A DNA stretch of 64,000 nt from Mangrovicoccus sp049603835 (GTDB lineage: Bacteria; Pseudomonadota; Alphaproteobacteria; Rhodobacterales; Rhodobacteraceae), in assembly GCA_049603835.1 (NCBI GenBank), contig JBMYSZ010000019.1:1-64000 (forward strand), read 5' to 3'. Shown in pieces: positions 1 to 8,687 of this stretch. The translations under genes and the position numbers were made by a program. The notes beneath the pieces were generated by a model. That model was given only the letters and a program-made list of their open reading frames with translations. It did not search any database and was not told the origin of the DNA. Within the stretch, counting starts at the first letter, position 1. Every line of letters starts with the position of its first letter.

Positions 1-84
1 GAGGAGTTTCTATTTGACAGAACAGTGCCTCTCGAACACAGCACTGTGACTTTTGAAAAACTTCAAAACATATTAAGCGTTTAA
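1..84 (+). CDS. C-terminal end of an unidentified protein (partial)
   Basis: An open frame runs from the first base to a TAA stop at 82-84 and encodes 27 residues ending LQNILSV. It would converge on flbT with a 20-base gap. Its AT-rich codon use matches the flagellar genes beside it. The fragment is too short to assign a family; a flagellar gene would be expected from context, but that is only inference. It could also be chance open frame. Confidence 0.4.
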   Translation, partial: EEFLFDRTVPLEHSTVTFEKLQNILSV

Positions 85-104
85 AGTCTTGGCACGCCGT
101 CTAG

Positions 105-485
105 TCACCCCTCCGAAATGCATAGTTTTTTCAAAACTTTTAAAGCTTGATAAAACTCTTTGTCTTTCACCAGCGTCAAAGCATACGCTAATATTTCCAC
201 TTCTTCTGGAGATCTAAAACCCTCTCTGTAGTGATTGATTAGGTCAACCATTGATATTTGAGCTTCTTCTTTACAAATATCACCCGACAGGGCCAATTGT
301 GCCACATAGCACAAGCGTTTGGCCGGTGTTTTCGCGTCACTAGGATGAATGGCATCGCGGAGTCTTAATATGTTTGCATTTGGCGTAATGATATTAATTC
401 TACTTCGGCGATCACCGTTTTCAATAACGGCTCCATTAATTAAGATCCTCTCTCTAGGACCTAATTTTAGAACCAGACCGGTCAT
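105..485 (-). CDS. flbT: Flagellin synthesis post-transcriptional regulator FlbT
   Basis: The 126-residue product has the length and opening pattern (GLVLKLGPRERILINGAVIENG) of FlbT. In Caulobacter, FlbT binds the flagellin mRNA 5' leader and promotes its decay when hook assembly is incomplete. It acts in the cytoplasm. The start ATG overlaps the flaF stop as ATGA, so the two are probably translationally coupled. The flagellin-flaF-flbT order is typical of alphaproteobacteria. The flagellin leader just upstream carries three inverted repeats that could be its target, which is inference. Confidence 0.9.
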   Translation of the reverse strand: MTGLVLKLGPRERILINGAVIENGDRRSRINIITPNANILRLRDAIHPSDAKTPAKRLCYVAQLALSGDICKEEAQISMVDLINHYREGFRSPEEVEILAYALTLVKDKEFYQALKVLKKLCISEG

Positions 486-877
486 TTTTTTTGTCCTCCA
501 AGCAGGCCTCGCATGATTGCAATATTAATTTCAATCAAAACCTTCGGACTTGCTTTTTTCTGGAGAACGACGCTCGTATGCTCATTCGTAAATTCAGCCA
601 AATAAAATATTTGAGCGCGGAGCTCGGATGGTAGTGCATTTTCTTTTCCTGCTACATCAATGGCCAGAGCATTCCATAATTTTCTATTATCATGCAAGGC
701 TTGCACGAACGGGACAAATGTTTTTCCGCCACAAGTAGAATATTTCTTTAGGCGTCGTGTAATATCACTAAATAATTCATATTCCTGAGCTTTTGGAGCT
801 CGTGCGGTGCTAGAGGCGCTTGAATAAGCTAATCGGGCCTTACTAAAAGCATTCACTTTTGTTTCCAATACGATCAT
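482..877 (-). CDS. flaF: Flagellar biosynthesis regulator FlaF
   Basis: The 131-residue protein carries FlaF-family features: a YELFSDITRRL segment near residues 32-42, LHDNRKLWNALAIDV in the middle, and a C-terminal FTNEHTSVVL helix. FlaF helps flagellin synthesis or secretion and opposes FlbT in Caulobacter and Brucella. It lies between flagellin and flbT on the same strand, overlapping flbT by 4 bases. A strong 12-bp-stem hairpin separates it from the flagellin gene, which may give the two parts of the transcript different stability. Confidence 0.9.
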   Translation of the reverse strand: MIVLETKVNAFSKARLAYSSASSTARAPKAQEYELFSDITRRLKKYSTCGGKTFVPFVQALHDNRKLWNALAIDVAGKENALPSELRAQIFYLAEFTNEHTSVVLQKKASPKVLIEINIAIMRGLLGGQKK

Positions 878-890
878 GTTAATTCACATC

Positions 891-916
891 GTTGTGGGCC
901 ATGTATGGCCCACAAC
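891..916 (-). promoter_or_regulatory. Long perfect hairpin between flagellin and flaF
   Basis: Bases 891-902 and 905-916 are perfect inverted complements (arm GTTGTGGGCCAT) around a 2-base centre. It sits 10 bases past the flagellin stop, ahead of flaF. No T-run follows on the minus strand, so it is not a classical Rho-independent terminator. A role as partial terminator or 3'-end mRNA stabiliser for the abundant flagellin message is inferred. Confidence 0.65.
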
Positions 917-926
917 GCCAATGTAA

Positions 927-2144
927 TTACCGGAACAACGACAACACGTTTTGAGGCGCTTGGTTGGCAATTGACAGAGCTTGGATCCCTAATTGCTGCT
1001 GAACCTGCAGAGCTTGGAGCCGTGCGGATGCTTCTTCCATATCTGCGTCAACCATTGCACCAATACCCGCCTTCATCGAATCCGTAAGTTTGGAAACGAA
1101 CGTTTGTTGTGTTTCGATCTGATTTCCCACGGAACCAAAGGCAGCCCCAGCATCAATCGCAGTGCTGATCAGAGACTCCATAGTCGTCAACTGGGTCGAT
1201 AGAGTCGCTGTATTCGTCGCAGCAATGGTAGATAGCGCTGATAATCCGCCTGAACCCGCATTAGTGAATTGGCCTGTCAAAGTTAAATCGGCACCAGTCG
1301 CGTTAGTAAAATTGATTTCACCCGCGGCGGAAGCAGCGTCATAGGTAAGAGTAAGACCCGTAATGCCAAAACCCTCAATTTGCGCCTTTAGGTTAACTGC
1401 GGCAATTTCTTCGGCAGAGTTACCAGCTGCTACATCATCGGCACTGAAAGTGTAGGATGCAGTATATCCTGCGATCGTCATCGAAATTTTATCTCCCGCA
1501 CTATAAGTGGGATCCAAAATCGCGACGGAGTCAGCCGCACCACCATCGTTCAGCGTAAGGCTAAAAGTGTCAGCATTCGTGGATATAGTTGCACTACCAC
1601 CACCAGCACCAAATGCCGCTGCAGCCGTGTAACCGCCAGCCGACAAATCTTGTCCGCTAACTGTGATATAACGGGGTGTTACTGCACCAGTATTGTCACG
1701 ATCAATCGATGCTAGAACATCAGTCGTTGCTGTAGTCCCATCTACCAAATTCAGCCCGTTGAACTGCGCAGCATTAACCACAGATGTGATTTGGCTTTTG
1801 AGTGCGGTAATATCGTTGTCCAGTTTTGTTCGGTCAACGTTATCGCCCTGCGCTGCGACGATTTTCTGCTTAATCTCACCCAACAAGTCTGTAATCGTTT
1901 CAGCAGCAGTTTGCGCCACCGCAACAGTCGATTCCCCAAGAGACAAACTGTCGGAAATCGAGCTGAAGCCATTTACGTCGGATTCCATAACTTTGGAAAT
2001 TGCCCAAAGCGCAGAATTGTCTTTTGCAGTTGCAATACTTTTGCCGGTTGAAATCTCACTTTGCGTTTTATCAAGCCCCATATTAATTGTCTTGAGCGTT
2101 TGCAAAGCCACCATTGCACTGGTGTTTGTCAGAATACTAGACAT
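927..2144 (-). CDS. fliC: Flagellin
   Basis: This encodes the filament subunit, exported by the flagellar type III system. The 405-residue product has the conserved N-terminal D0/D1 helix (SSILTNTSAMVALQTLK, ISTGKSIATAKDNSALWAIS) and the C-terminal helix ending QQLGIQALSIANQAPQNVLSLFR. The central part, about residues 150-330, is a variable Ala/Thr/Gly-rich domain. I chose the ATG at 2144 because it has a purine-rich ribosome site (GGAAGGGAAAA) and starts at the family N-terminus; the open frame extends 35 codons further upstream without similarity. Confidence 0.95.
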   Translation of the reverse strand: MSSILTNTSAMVALQTLKTINMGLDKTQSEISTGKSIATAKDNSALWAISKVMESDVNGFSSISDSLSLGESTVAVAQTAAETITDLLGEIKQKIVAAQGDNVDRTKLDNDITALKSQITSVVNAAQFNGLNLVDGTTATTDVLASIDRDNTGAVTPRYITVSGQDLSAGGYTAAAAFGAGGGSATISTNADTFSLTLNDGGAADSVAILDPTYSAGDKISMTIAGYTASYTFSADDVAAGNSAEEIAAVNLKAQIEGFGITGLTLTYDAASAAGEINFTNATGADLTLTGQFTNAGSGGLSALSTIAATNTATLSTQLTTMESLISTAIDAGAAFGSVGNQIETQQTFVSKLTDSMKAGIGAMVDADMEEASARLQALQVQQQLGIQALSIANQAPQNVLSLFR

Positions 2145-2165
2145 GGTATTTTTCCCTTCCTTGCA

Positions 2166-2251
2166 GGCATTTATGCCAACTACTATTGCCGAAAATCGGC
2201 CTGAGAGTCTTTCTGACTGATGCTTTGCCAAAGAAACTCGACGCGGCAAAG
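2166..2251 (-). promoter_or_regulatory. Flagellin mRNA leader with three inverted repeats
   Basis: Upstream of the flagellin start lie three inverted repeats: CTTTGCC/GGCAAAG (2223-2229 and 2245-2251), GCCGA/TCGGC (2188-2200) and GGCAT/ATGCC (2166-2177). The last ends about 20 bases before the ATG. They would form successive stems if transcribed. FlbT is known in Caulobacter to act on the flagellin leader, so these are candidate control elements. No clear sigma-28 or sigma-54 promoter was found further upstream. Confidence 0.5.
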
Positions 2252-2339
2252 ATTCCGTTTTGGATGTACCTCACCATGGACTGAATGTACTAAGGCTTCC
2301 ATAAGACAAGAAATTCGTTAGTTTTATTTTTCATAAAAT

Positions 2340-2729
2340 TCAAATACTCTTTCGCATAGATTCCGTGTGCAAACTGTTATCTTGCATTTTACCGTTAGCG
2401 TTATAATACCGCACGGTATTGAAGCCCTCCTTCTTCGATACAAAACGCTTTTTCACTCGGGATACCGCGTCTTTGGCGGCAAAAATTAGGCTTTGGTTCT
2501 CATTGATCTTTGCCTTTAATTCCGTCAGAGAGGAGGCGGGCATGTCCGCTTCACGTGCTAGAAGTTCTTTAACAAATTCCATTTTCTTATTTGACATTCT
2601 GGATAATTCACCAAGATCACCCTTTAATAAAAGGCTTTTTTCCTCCTCCAATATATTCCGCAAATTCTGTACATTAGGACTACCTTCTTTGGAGTAGCCA
2701 AGAATGCCCCGAAACAATTTATTAAGCAT
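2340..2729 (-). CDS. flgN: FlgN-like flagellar export chaperone
   Basis: A 129-residue, helical, charged protein with an N-terminal region of heptad character (LRNILEEEKSLLLKGDLGEL, then KKMEFVKELLAREA). The length and pattern fit FlgN-type chaperones, which escort the hook-filament junction proteins FlgK and FlgL to the export gate. It overlaps the upstream rod-binding gene by 8 bases. FlgN proteins are poorly conserved, so the call rests partly on location between flagellin and rod-binding genes. Confidence 0.65.
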   Translation of the reverse strand: MLNKLFRGILGYSKEGSPNVQNLRNILEEEKSLLLKGDLGELSRMSNKKMEFVKELLAREADMPASSLTELKAKINENQSLIFAAKDAVSRVKKRFVSKKEGFNTVRYYNANGKMQDNSLHTESMRKSI

Positions 2730-3006
2730 TTTTCTCAGCCCTAAACCTCTCCATAATCATATCCGCAACTCCAATCCCTCCCTGTTTGGCAATTTGTTTC
2801 GCCTGTTCATTTCGAAGAAATGAAGAGTATTGATCCTCTCCAATCCCACCTCCAAACGCATCCCTACTCTCACCAAATTTGGCGCTTTTTAACATCTCTG
2901 AAAGAAAGAGCGCCTCAAACTCAACTGCGACCTTCTCCATTTCAGATTTTTTAGTTAACGGTGAATTCACCCTTTCATACACCAAAGCCGACGCATCTAC
3001 TTTCAT
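2722..3006 (-). CDS. Rod-binding protein (FlgJ N-terminal domain type)
   Basis: The 94-residue product matches the Rod-binding family: KVAVEFEALFLSEMLKSA followed by GGGIGEDQYSSFLRNEQAKQIAKQGGIGVAD. This domain caps the growing flagellar rod in the periplasm. The muramidase domain found at the C-terminus of enterobacterial FlgJ is missing, as is usual in alphaproteobacteria, where a separate enzyme opens the wall. The FlgN-like gene downstream overlaps it, which suggests one transcript starting in the divergent 3007-3118 spacer shared with fliK. Confidence 0.8.
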   Translation of the reverse strand: MKVDASALVYERVNSPLTKKSEMEKVAVEFEALFLSEMLKSAKFGESRDAFGGGIGEDQYSSFLRNEQAKQIAKQGGIGVADMIMERFRAEKNA

Positions 3007-3118
3007 ACCACATCCATTTTCTTTTTTAGGAACAAATAGAGCTCATATTTGAGCCTGGTAAATATTAAGTAATTTTGTCCATGCTAATCCTCCTTCAAAG
3101 ACATTATAGGATCACAAA

Positions 3119-4639
3119 ATGTTAGAAAATCTTAACAATATATTACTTCAGGGTGACAGCGGGAAAACAAACGAGCCACCCAAAACAAAGCTCAATTCTC
3201 CAGACGAAGGGAAAAATATAAAATTCAATCAACTTATTGACAATAATCACCATCAGAGAAAAAAACAGACCAAAGTTGAAGAAAAACAAGAAAAAATTTA
3301 TGATGCCCCCACAAATGAGAGGACTACTTTAACGGAATCGGGATCACATTATTTAGGAAAAGACTCTAATGACCCCATTCCACTTGAAGATGAGGTAGCC
3401 CTCAAACTTGAAGAAATTAGCGGGGAATCCCCTCCTTCCAATAAAATTGAACTTGAAGCGCCTTCTCTGAATTTGCCTTCAAAGATCCATGCCATGAAGG
3501 GAATTGAATCAAGCAAAAACTTGCCCACCTCTCAACCGATATTAACCGAAACAGGCAGGTTGGATACACAATCCTTCCAAGACTCAAAACCGATAATAAC
3601 GCCGCCATCAGAGCAATCCAGTGGAGTCAAACTATCTTCTTTTAGTAAAGAGCTCAGCACTGAAAATCACCCATCGGCTTTGAATTCGGAGACCGAGAAA
3701 ATCGCAATATTTAAGAAAACCAAAGCCACAGAAAGCGGAAAAGCTGGAAATTTTGATACTGCAAAGGCCTCCGAAACAGCCCATTCATCCACAAAAATCG
3801 ACCAAAAAGGGAATAATTTAAAGCTCGGACTCAATAGTGCAAACGAAAAATTAAATCATCTGAATAACGCCAACACAATCAATTCCAATGACCAAAGAGT
3901 TTCCTCATCGGAGAGAGCAGATAAATTCAGCAGTGATTTTTTCAGATCACCTGATACAAGAGATATGCAATCTTCAAAACCCTCTGAAAAAATCGACTTA
4001 AATAGTGGTATCCCTCGAACCCCTGGGGCAAACTCAACACTTCCGCAAGAGAAGAACGCCTTTATCCAATCTTCAGCTCTGAAGCAGCAAACCTCAGAAA
4101 AGTTTGATGTTATATCTGGCCTGGACGCCTTTAATGATGAAGCTAAGGTAGCAGAAACCGAGAAGCCGAACTCATCCCTTACAGAAATTAAAGTAGAAAA
4201 CAGAGTTGTCCCTGATAGAGGCGAGACGACTCAGAAAATTACGCGAAAAGAAATCTCAGCACAAATTTCCGAGGCGATTGTACGCACAAATGGAAAGCGA
4301 ATTGAGATACAACTTTTTCCAGAAGAGCTTGGCCGAGTTAGTGTAAATCTAGCTCCTAAAGATGCTGGTTGGCAGGTATCCTTATCCGCGGACACTTCGG
4401 AAACACTGGAAACAATACGCCGGAGCTTAGAGTTCCTCGAACAAGAGCTTAACTCTGAAGGCTTTTCTAACTTGGAATTTGAATTCCGCGACGGAGAGCA
4501 AAACGATTTTTCCGATGAAATAATTAGTCGCGAAGAAGACCCTCCAGTCGAGCAATTAGAACCTCAAGATTTAAGACTTTCCTCATCTATCACGAATAAC
4601 TCGGACAGAAATCACTCTCGTATCGATATAAGAATTTAA
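3119..4639 (+). CDS. fliK: Flagellar hook-length control protein FliK
   Basis: FliK is secreted during hook growth and triggers the export switch at the correct hook length. The 506-residue product has a long, low-complexity Ser/Lys/Glu-rich N-terminal ruler region and a conserved C-terminal domain at about residues 375-465 (RIEIQLFPEELGRVSVNL, then SADTSETLETIRRSLEFLEQ). flgD follows 12 bases later, giving a hook-assembly operon. Base composition is strikingly AT-rich: two sampled 60-base lines count 32% and 40% GC. Confidence 0.85.
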   Translation: MLENLNNILLQGDSGKTNEPPKTKLNSPDEGKNIKFNQLIDNNHHQRKKQTKVEEKQEKIYDAPTNERTTLTESGSHYLGKDSNDPIPLEDEVALKLEEISGESPPSNKIELEAPSLNLPSKIHAMKGIESSKNLPTSQPILTETGRLDTQSFQDSKPIITPPSEQSSGVKLSSFSKELSTENHPSALNSETEKIAIFKKTKATESGKAGNFDTAKASETAHSSTKIDQKGNNLKLGLNSANEKLNHLNNANTINSNDQRVSSSERADKFSSDFFRSPDTRDMQSSKPSEKIDLNSGIPRTPGANSTLPQEKNAFIQSSALKQQTSEKFDVISGLDAFNDEAKVAETEKPNSSLTEIKVENRVVPDRGETTQKITRKEISAQISEAIVRTNGKRIEIQLFPEELGRVSVNLAPKDAGWQVSLSADTSETLETIRRSLEFLEQELNSEGFSNLEFEFRDGEQNDFSDEIISREEDPPVEQLEPQDLRLSSSITNNSDRNHSRIDIRI

Positions 4640-4651
4640 GCAGGTGCACTC

Positions 4652-5326
4652 ATGGAAATCTCTTCACTTCCTCAGACAAATGGTGCCGCAGGGCTTTCCG
4701 CTGCTACAGAAACCACCGAAAATTCGGGTGTAATTTCGTCGGACTTCGAAACTTTCCTGGTAATGCTCACGGCGCAGATACAAAATCAGGATCCATTAAA
4801 TCCCATGGATAGTTCGGACTATGCGGTGCAATTGGCAACCTTTTCCGGTGTAGAGCAGCAAGTCCAAACGAATGAACTTCTACGCGAGCTGGGCGCAGGT
4901 AGTTCGAGGGATCTTATGGAAATTGCGGGTTGGGTTGGCCTTGAAGCCCGCGTTGAAAGCGGCGGATATTTTGACGGGGAGGAAGTGACGCTCAATTTTG
5001 ACCCGCATAGCGAATTATATGAAGGGTATATAGTGGTCAGAGACCCTGATGGATCGCAAGTTGCGCGCCTTGATATCGACGCGGGTCAATCGGAGGTGGC
5101 CTGGAATGGCGATACGACAACCGGTGGCAAAGCCGAGGCGGGATCATACAGTTTCTACTTATACACCAAGGAAGGCTATAACAGCGAATTGGCCATTTCA
5201 CAGGTCCGCTCTTATGCAAAAATCGTTGAAGTTCGCTCTAGCACAGATGGCCCTGAAATCGTTTTGGCCAATGGCGATGTTCTCCCCTCCAGCGATGTCA
5301 CTGCCTTGAGAAATCCCAAGGAATAA
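4652..5326 (+). CDS. flgD: Flagellar hook cap scaffold FlgD
   Basis: FlgD caps the hook and guides FlgE polymerisation. The 224-residue product has the N-terminal FlgD signature (FETFLVMLTAQIQNQDPLNP, then SDYAVQLATFSGVEQQVQTN, residues 30-70). A C-terminal beta-rich FlgD Tudor/Ig-like part follows, with VVRDPDGSQVARLDI and VAWNGDTTTGGKAEAGSYSF. It is co-directional with fliK. Base composition rises towards the genome norm along this gene, marking the edge of the AT-rich flagellar block. Confidence 0.9.
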   Translation: MEISSLPQTNGAAGLSAATETTENSGVISSDFETFLVMLTAQIQNQDPLNPMDSSDYAVQLATFSGVEQQVQTNELLRELGAGSSRDLMEIAGWVGLEARVESGGYFDGEEVTLNFDPHSELYEGYIVVRDPDGSQVARLDIDAGQSEVAWNGDTTTGGKAEAGSYSFYLYTKEGYNSELAISQVRSYAKIVEVRSSTDGPEIVLANGDVLPSSDVTALRNPKE

Positions 5327-5356
5327 TCCGCCGTTACCTAGCTTCTTGTGCCAACC

Positions 5357-6904
5357 CTAAAATGGGAAATCGAATAAACCGGTAATCACAGAGACCAAAA
5401 CAGCAGTGGAAATTGCTCCGGCCAAAAACCACACAACTGCCCTACTCCAAAGACCAGGATCTCGACTCTCACCGGTTTTCGATGACTGCTGGATCAGCAC
5501 AGCCTCTGCGAGCTGAGGCAATTTCGGGCCAAATCGAGCAAGGACCCTCGCTGTCACGGCCAAATCTCGGGCCAAAGCTTGTGGTCCGAGATTTTGCTTA
5601 ATATAGGCCTCAACAACAGGCTTCGCCACATCCCAGATATTAATATACGGGTTCAGTGATCGCGCCACGCCTTCGACCACCACCATAGTTCGCTGCAACA
5701 GGATCAGCTCGGTCCGAGTTTCCATTCCGAACTTTTCCGTGACTTCAAAAAGATATGACAAAAGCCGAGCCATTGAGATCCGCGACGCATCCATTCCGAA
5801 AATCGGTTCGCCCACGGCACGCAAGGCCCGAGCAAATTCATCAATATCGCGATCTGCTGGCACATAGCCCGCCTCGAAATGCACCTCCGCAACCCGCCGA
5901 TAATCCTTGCGGATAAAGCCATACAGAATTTCCGCATAAACACGGCGGGTATATTCATCGATCCGCCCCATGATTCCGAAATCCATCGCGACGATTTCGC
6001 CGCTCGCAGTGATTTTCAGATTTCCCTGATGCATATCGGCGTGGAAAAAACCATCGCGCAGCGCATGTTTCAAAAAGAGCTGCAAAACCCTTTCCCCAAC
6101 AGCATGGCGGTCAATCTTCGCCTCGTCCAAAGCGGCCAAATCATTCGCAGGAATGCCATTCGCCCATTCCAAGGTCATCACCCTTTTGGAGGACAGCATC
6201 CAATGCACGGCGGGGACCGAAAAATCATCATCCGTTGCGGTTGTTGACGCAAATTCCGCAGCGGCTGCGGATTCCAAACGTAAATCTAATTCGCCTAAAA
6301 CGACGCCTTCGAAATGCTTAATGACCTCCATGGGGCGCAATCGCCGCGAAGATGGGGAAAAGATCTGCACCATCCGCGCCGCCAAATAAAACGCATCAAT
6401 ATCGCGGCGAAAGGCGCGCTCAATTCCTGGCCGAAGCACTTTAACAGCAACCTTTTCGCCAGTATCGGCGCGACGCGCGGAATGCACCTGAGCAATGGAG
6501 GCCGCCGCAATCGGCTCACTCAATTCAGAAAAGAGCGCCTCAATGGGCATTTCTAGCTCTGTCTCAATGGTTTGCTTTGCTTCATCCAAAGAAAAAGGCG
6601 GCAGCTTATCCTGCAAAACCTTGAGCTGCAGCGCTAGCTCATCGCCGACCACATCTGGTCGGGTCGAAAGAACTTGGCCAAATTTGATATAAGCCGGGCC
6701 AAGTGCCGTGAGCGCTCGGGTTGCCGGAGGCATCGACTCATCGCCCTTCAGCCCCAAAAACGCGAAGGGCAGTCCTAAGATTCGGGAAATAATTCGGATC
6801 GATGGCGGCGCTTGGAAAGCGTCCAAAACAACCCGCATGGCGCCGGTACGCTCCAAAGTTGCCCCAGTGCGCACCAATCGCCAAATATTATGGGGTCCGC
6901 GCAT
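5357..6904 (-). CDS. ubiB: Ubiquinone biosynthesis protein UbiB (ABC1/ADCK kinase-like ATPase)
   Basis: UbiB supports ubiquinone biosynthesis at the inner membrane, probably as an ATPase that helps lipid intermediates move. The 515-residue product shows the family KxGQ motif (YIKFGQVLSTRPD), the Ala-rich nucleotide loop (AAASIAQVHSA), HADMHQGNL and the DFG-type AMDFGIMG. A C-terminal membrane anchor reads VVWFLAGAISTAVLVSVITG. I chose the ATG at 6904, where MRGPHNIWRLVRTG matches the family start; the open frame runs 26 codons further back into ubiE. One base separates it from the ubiE stop. Confidence 0.93.
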   Translation of the reverse strand: MRGPHNIWRLVRTGATLERTGAMRVVLDAFQAPPSIRIISRILGLPFAFLGLKGDESMPPATRALTALGPAYIKFGQVLSTRPDVVGDELALQLKVLQDKLPPFSLDEAKQTIETELEMPIEALFSELSEPIAAASIAQVHSARRADTGEKVAVKVLRPGIERAFRRDIDAFYLAARMVQIFSPSSRRLRPMEVIKHFEGVVLGELDLRLESAAAAEFASTTATDDDFSVPAVHWMLSSKRVMTLEWANGIPANDLAALDEAKIDRHAVGERVLQLFLKHALRDGFFHADMHQGNLKITASGEIVAMDFGIMGRIDEYTRRVYAEILYGFIRKDYRRVAEVHFEAGYVPADRDIDEFARALRAVGEPIFGMDASRISMARLLSYLFEVTEKFGMETRTELILLQRTMVVVEGVARSLNPYINIWDVAKPVVEAYIKQNLGPQALARDLAVTARVLARFGPKLPQLAEAVLIQQSSKTGESRDPGLWSRAVVWFLAGAISTAVLVSVITGLFDFPF

Positions 6905-6905
6905 G

Positions 6906-7658
6906 CTAGAGTTTCCACCCCGAATGCAGCGCCGCGATCCCCATAGACAAGTTGCGATAGCGCACTTGCCCAAATCCGGCATTGGAAATCATCGCCGCAA
7001 ACCGGTCTTGGGACGGGAATTTTCGGATCGATTCCACCAAATATTGATAACTATCGCGATCACCCGCAACGACCTGGCCCATCAATGGCAGCAGGTTGTA
7101 GGAATAACGATCATACATCCATTGCAACGCGTCATTGGGCAGCTGGCTGAATTCAAGCACCAACAGCCGCCCCCCTGGCCGCAGCACGCGATAAGCCTCG
7201 GATAAGGCGTCTTCGATCCGGGTTACATTCCGAATGCCAAAGGAAATTGTATAAATATCGAAACTATTATCCGCGAAAGGCAGAGCCATTGCATCCCCAA
7301 CCACCCAGGTCAGGCGATCCGACATGGATTGAGCCTCGGCACGCTTTTGTCCTTCGATCAGCATATCTTCGGTCAGATCCAGAACCGTAACATCCGATAT
7401 GGGGGAGCGGCGCAGCATCCGAAAGGCGATATCGCCAGTGCCCCCAGCCACATCCAAAATTTGCTGATTAGGGCGCAGAGCCAGCCAATCCATCATCGCA
7501 TCTTTCCAGATCCGGTGAACCCCAGCCGACATCACGTCATTCATCAGGTCATAATTCGAGGCCACGCTAGAAAAGACCCCATGCACCAGCCCGGCTTTTT
7601 CGCTTTCTGGGACTTCTTTTTCGCCAAAATGAGTGGTTTTTGTCCCGGTGTCGGTCAT
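6906..7658 (-). CDS. ubiE: Ubiquinone/menaquinone C-methyltransferase UbiE
   Basis: UbiE is the SAM-dependent C-methyltransferase of ubiquinone (and menaquinone) biosynthesis. The 250-residue product has the SAM-binding motif LDVAGGTGDIAFR near residue 65 and the family signatures FSSVASNYDLMNDVMSAG and ISFGIRNVTRIEDAL. The terminal residues HSGWKL are typical. It is the first gene of a ubiE-ubiB operon and diverges from mutM across a 103-base spacer. Confidence 0.95.
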   Translation of the reverse strand: MTDTGTKTTHFGEKEVPESEKAGLVHGVFSSVASNYDLMNDVMSAGVHRIWKDAMMDWLALRPNQQILDVAGGTGDIAFRMLRRSPISDVTVLDLTEDMLIEGQKRAEAQSMSDRLTWVVGDAMALPFADNSFDIYTISFGIRNVTRIEDALSEAYRVLRPGGRLLVLEFSQLPNDALQWMYDRYSYNLLPLMGQVVAGDRDSYQYLVESIRKFPSQDRFAAMISNAGFGQVRYRNLSMGIAALHSGWKL

Positions 7659-7761
7659 CGCTCTTGTCGCCCCTTCAGAAACTTACTTTCTTATAGGCCG
7701 CTAGAGCGCAGAGACAATCACCCTCACACGTCACAGATGTGTTTCGATAGAATAGGTCGCA

Positions 7762-8625
7762 ATGCCCGAACTCCCCGAGGTAGAAACCGTTCGCCAAGGA
7801 CTCCGCCCCTATCTGGAAGGGCATCGTATTTCGCATGCCGATATCCGACGCCCCGATCTGCGCTGGCCATTCCCTGACCGAATGGCTGAACGGCTCACCG
7901 GCGCGCGGATCTTAACCCTGCGGCGACGGTCGAAATATCTATTAGCGGATCTCGATAGCCAAGAAACTTTGCTGATTCATCTGGGCATGTCCGGCCGAAT
8001 GATCATTTTTGATCCCCAAGGCCAAAGCAAATCCCAAGCGCTGTTTCATACTCAGAACGCGCCGGACAAACATGACCATGTGATTTTGCATTTTGATAAC
8101 GGCCATCGGGTGGTCTTCAATGATCCCCGCCGTTTCGGCGCAATGGATTTGATAGAAACCCCTGAAGTGGAAACTCACAAACTTCTAGCCAGTCTCGGAC
8201 CCGAACCTTTCGGCAACCAATTCAACGAATCCTATGCGGTTGACCGGCTCAAAACCCGCAACACCCCCATCAAAACCGCGCTCTTGGACCAGAAATTCGT
8301 CGCGGGCTTGGGCAATATATATGTCTGCGAAGTGCTGTTTCGGGCGGGAGTTTCGCCAAAACGCAAAGCCAAGGACATCTCTTCGAGCCGCCTAGCGAAA
8401 CTCGTCCCAATTATCCGCGACGTTCTGCAAGAGGCCATCGCCGCTGGGGGATCCTCGCTAAAGGATTTTCGCCAAGCGGACGGGGATTTAGGCTATTTCC
8501 AACACGCGTTTCAGGTCTATGGCCGCGAAGGCGAACCCTGCAAAAAGACCGGCTGCGGCGGAACTGTTGCCCGGATCAGCCAATCTGGCCGATCAAGCTT
8601 CTATTGTTCAGCTTGCCAAAGATAG
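7762..8625 (+). CDS. mutM: Formamidopyrimidine-DNA glycosylase
   Basis: MutM removes 8-oxoguanine and formamidopyrimidines from DNA and cleaves the abasic site. The 287-residue protein begins PELPEVETVR, which places the catalytic Pro at position 2 after Met removal. It has the conserved lysine segment RRRSKYLL, the helix-two-turn-helix around GLGNIYVCEVLFRAG, and a C-terminal zinc finger with four cysteines (CKKTGC and YCSAC). It is divergent from ubiE and followed by an enoyl-CoA hydratase. Confidence 0.95.
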   Translation: MPELPEVETVRQGLRPYLEGHRISHADIRRPDLRWPFPDRMAERLTGARILTLRRRSKYLLADLDSQETLLIHLGMSGRMIIFDPQGQSKSQALFHTQNAPDKHDHVILHFDNGHRVVFNDPRRFGAMDLIETPEVETHKLLASLGPEPFGNQFNESYAVDRLKTRNTPIKTALLDQKFVAGLGNIYVCEVLFRAGVSPKRKAKDISSSRLAKLVPIIRDVLQEAIAAGGSSLKDFRQADGDLGYFQHAFQVYGREGEPCKKTGCGGTVARISQSGRSSFYCSACQR

Positions 8626-8687
8626 CTTGATTAAGTGGTTAAGGATGCTAAGTGTGGGGGCCGTTGAAACAATCAAAGGCTCTGCTC

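Noticed and set aside
2161..2184. Sigma-54 promoter ahead of flagellin
   Set aside because: TTGGCAT...TGC on the minus strand looks similar but GG and GC are 11 bases apart instead of 10, and the motif is part of a palindrome within the leader.
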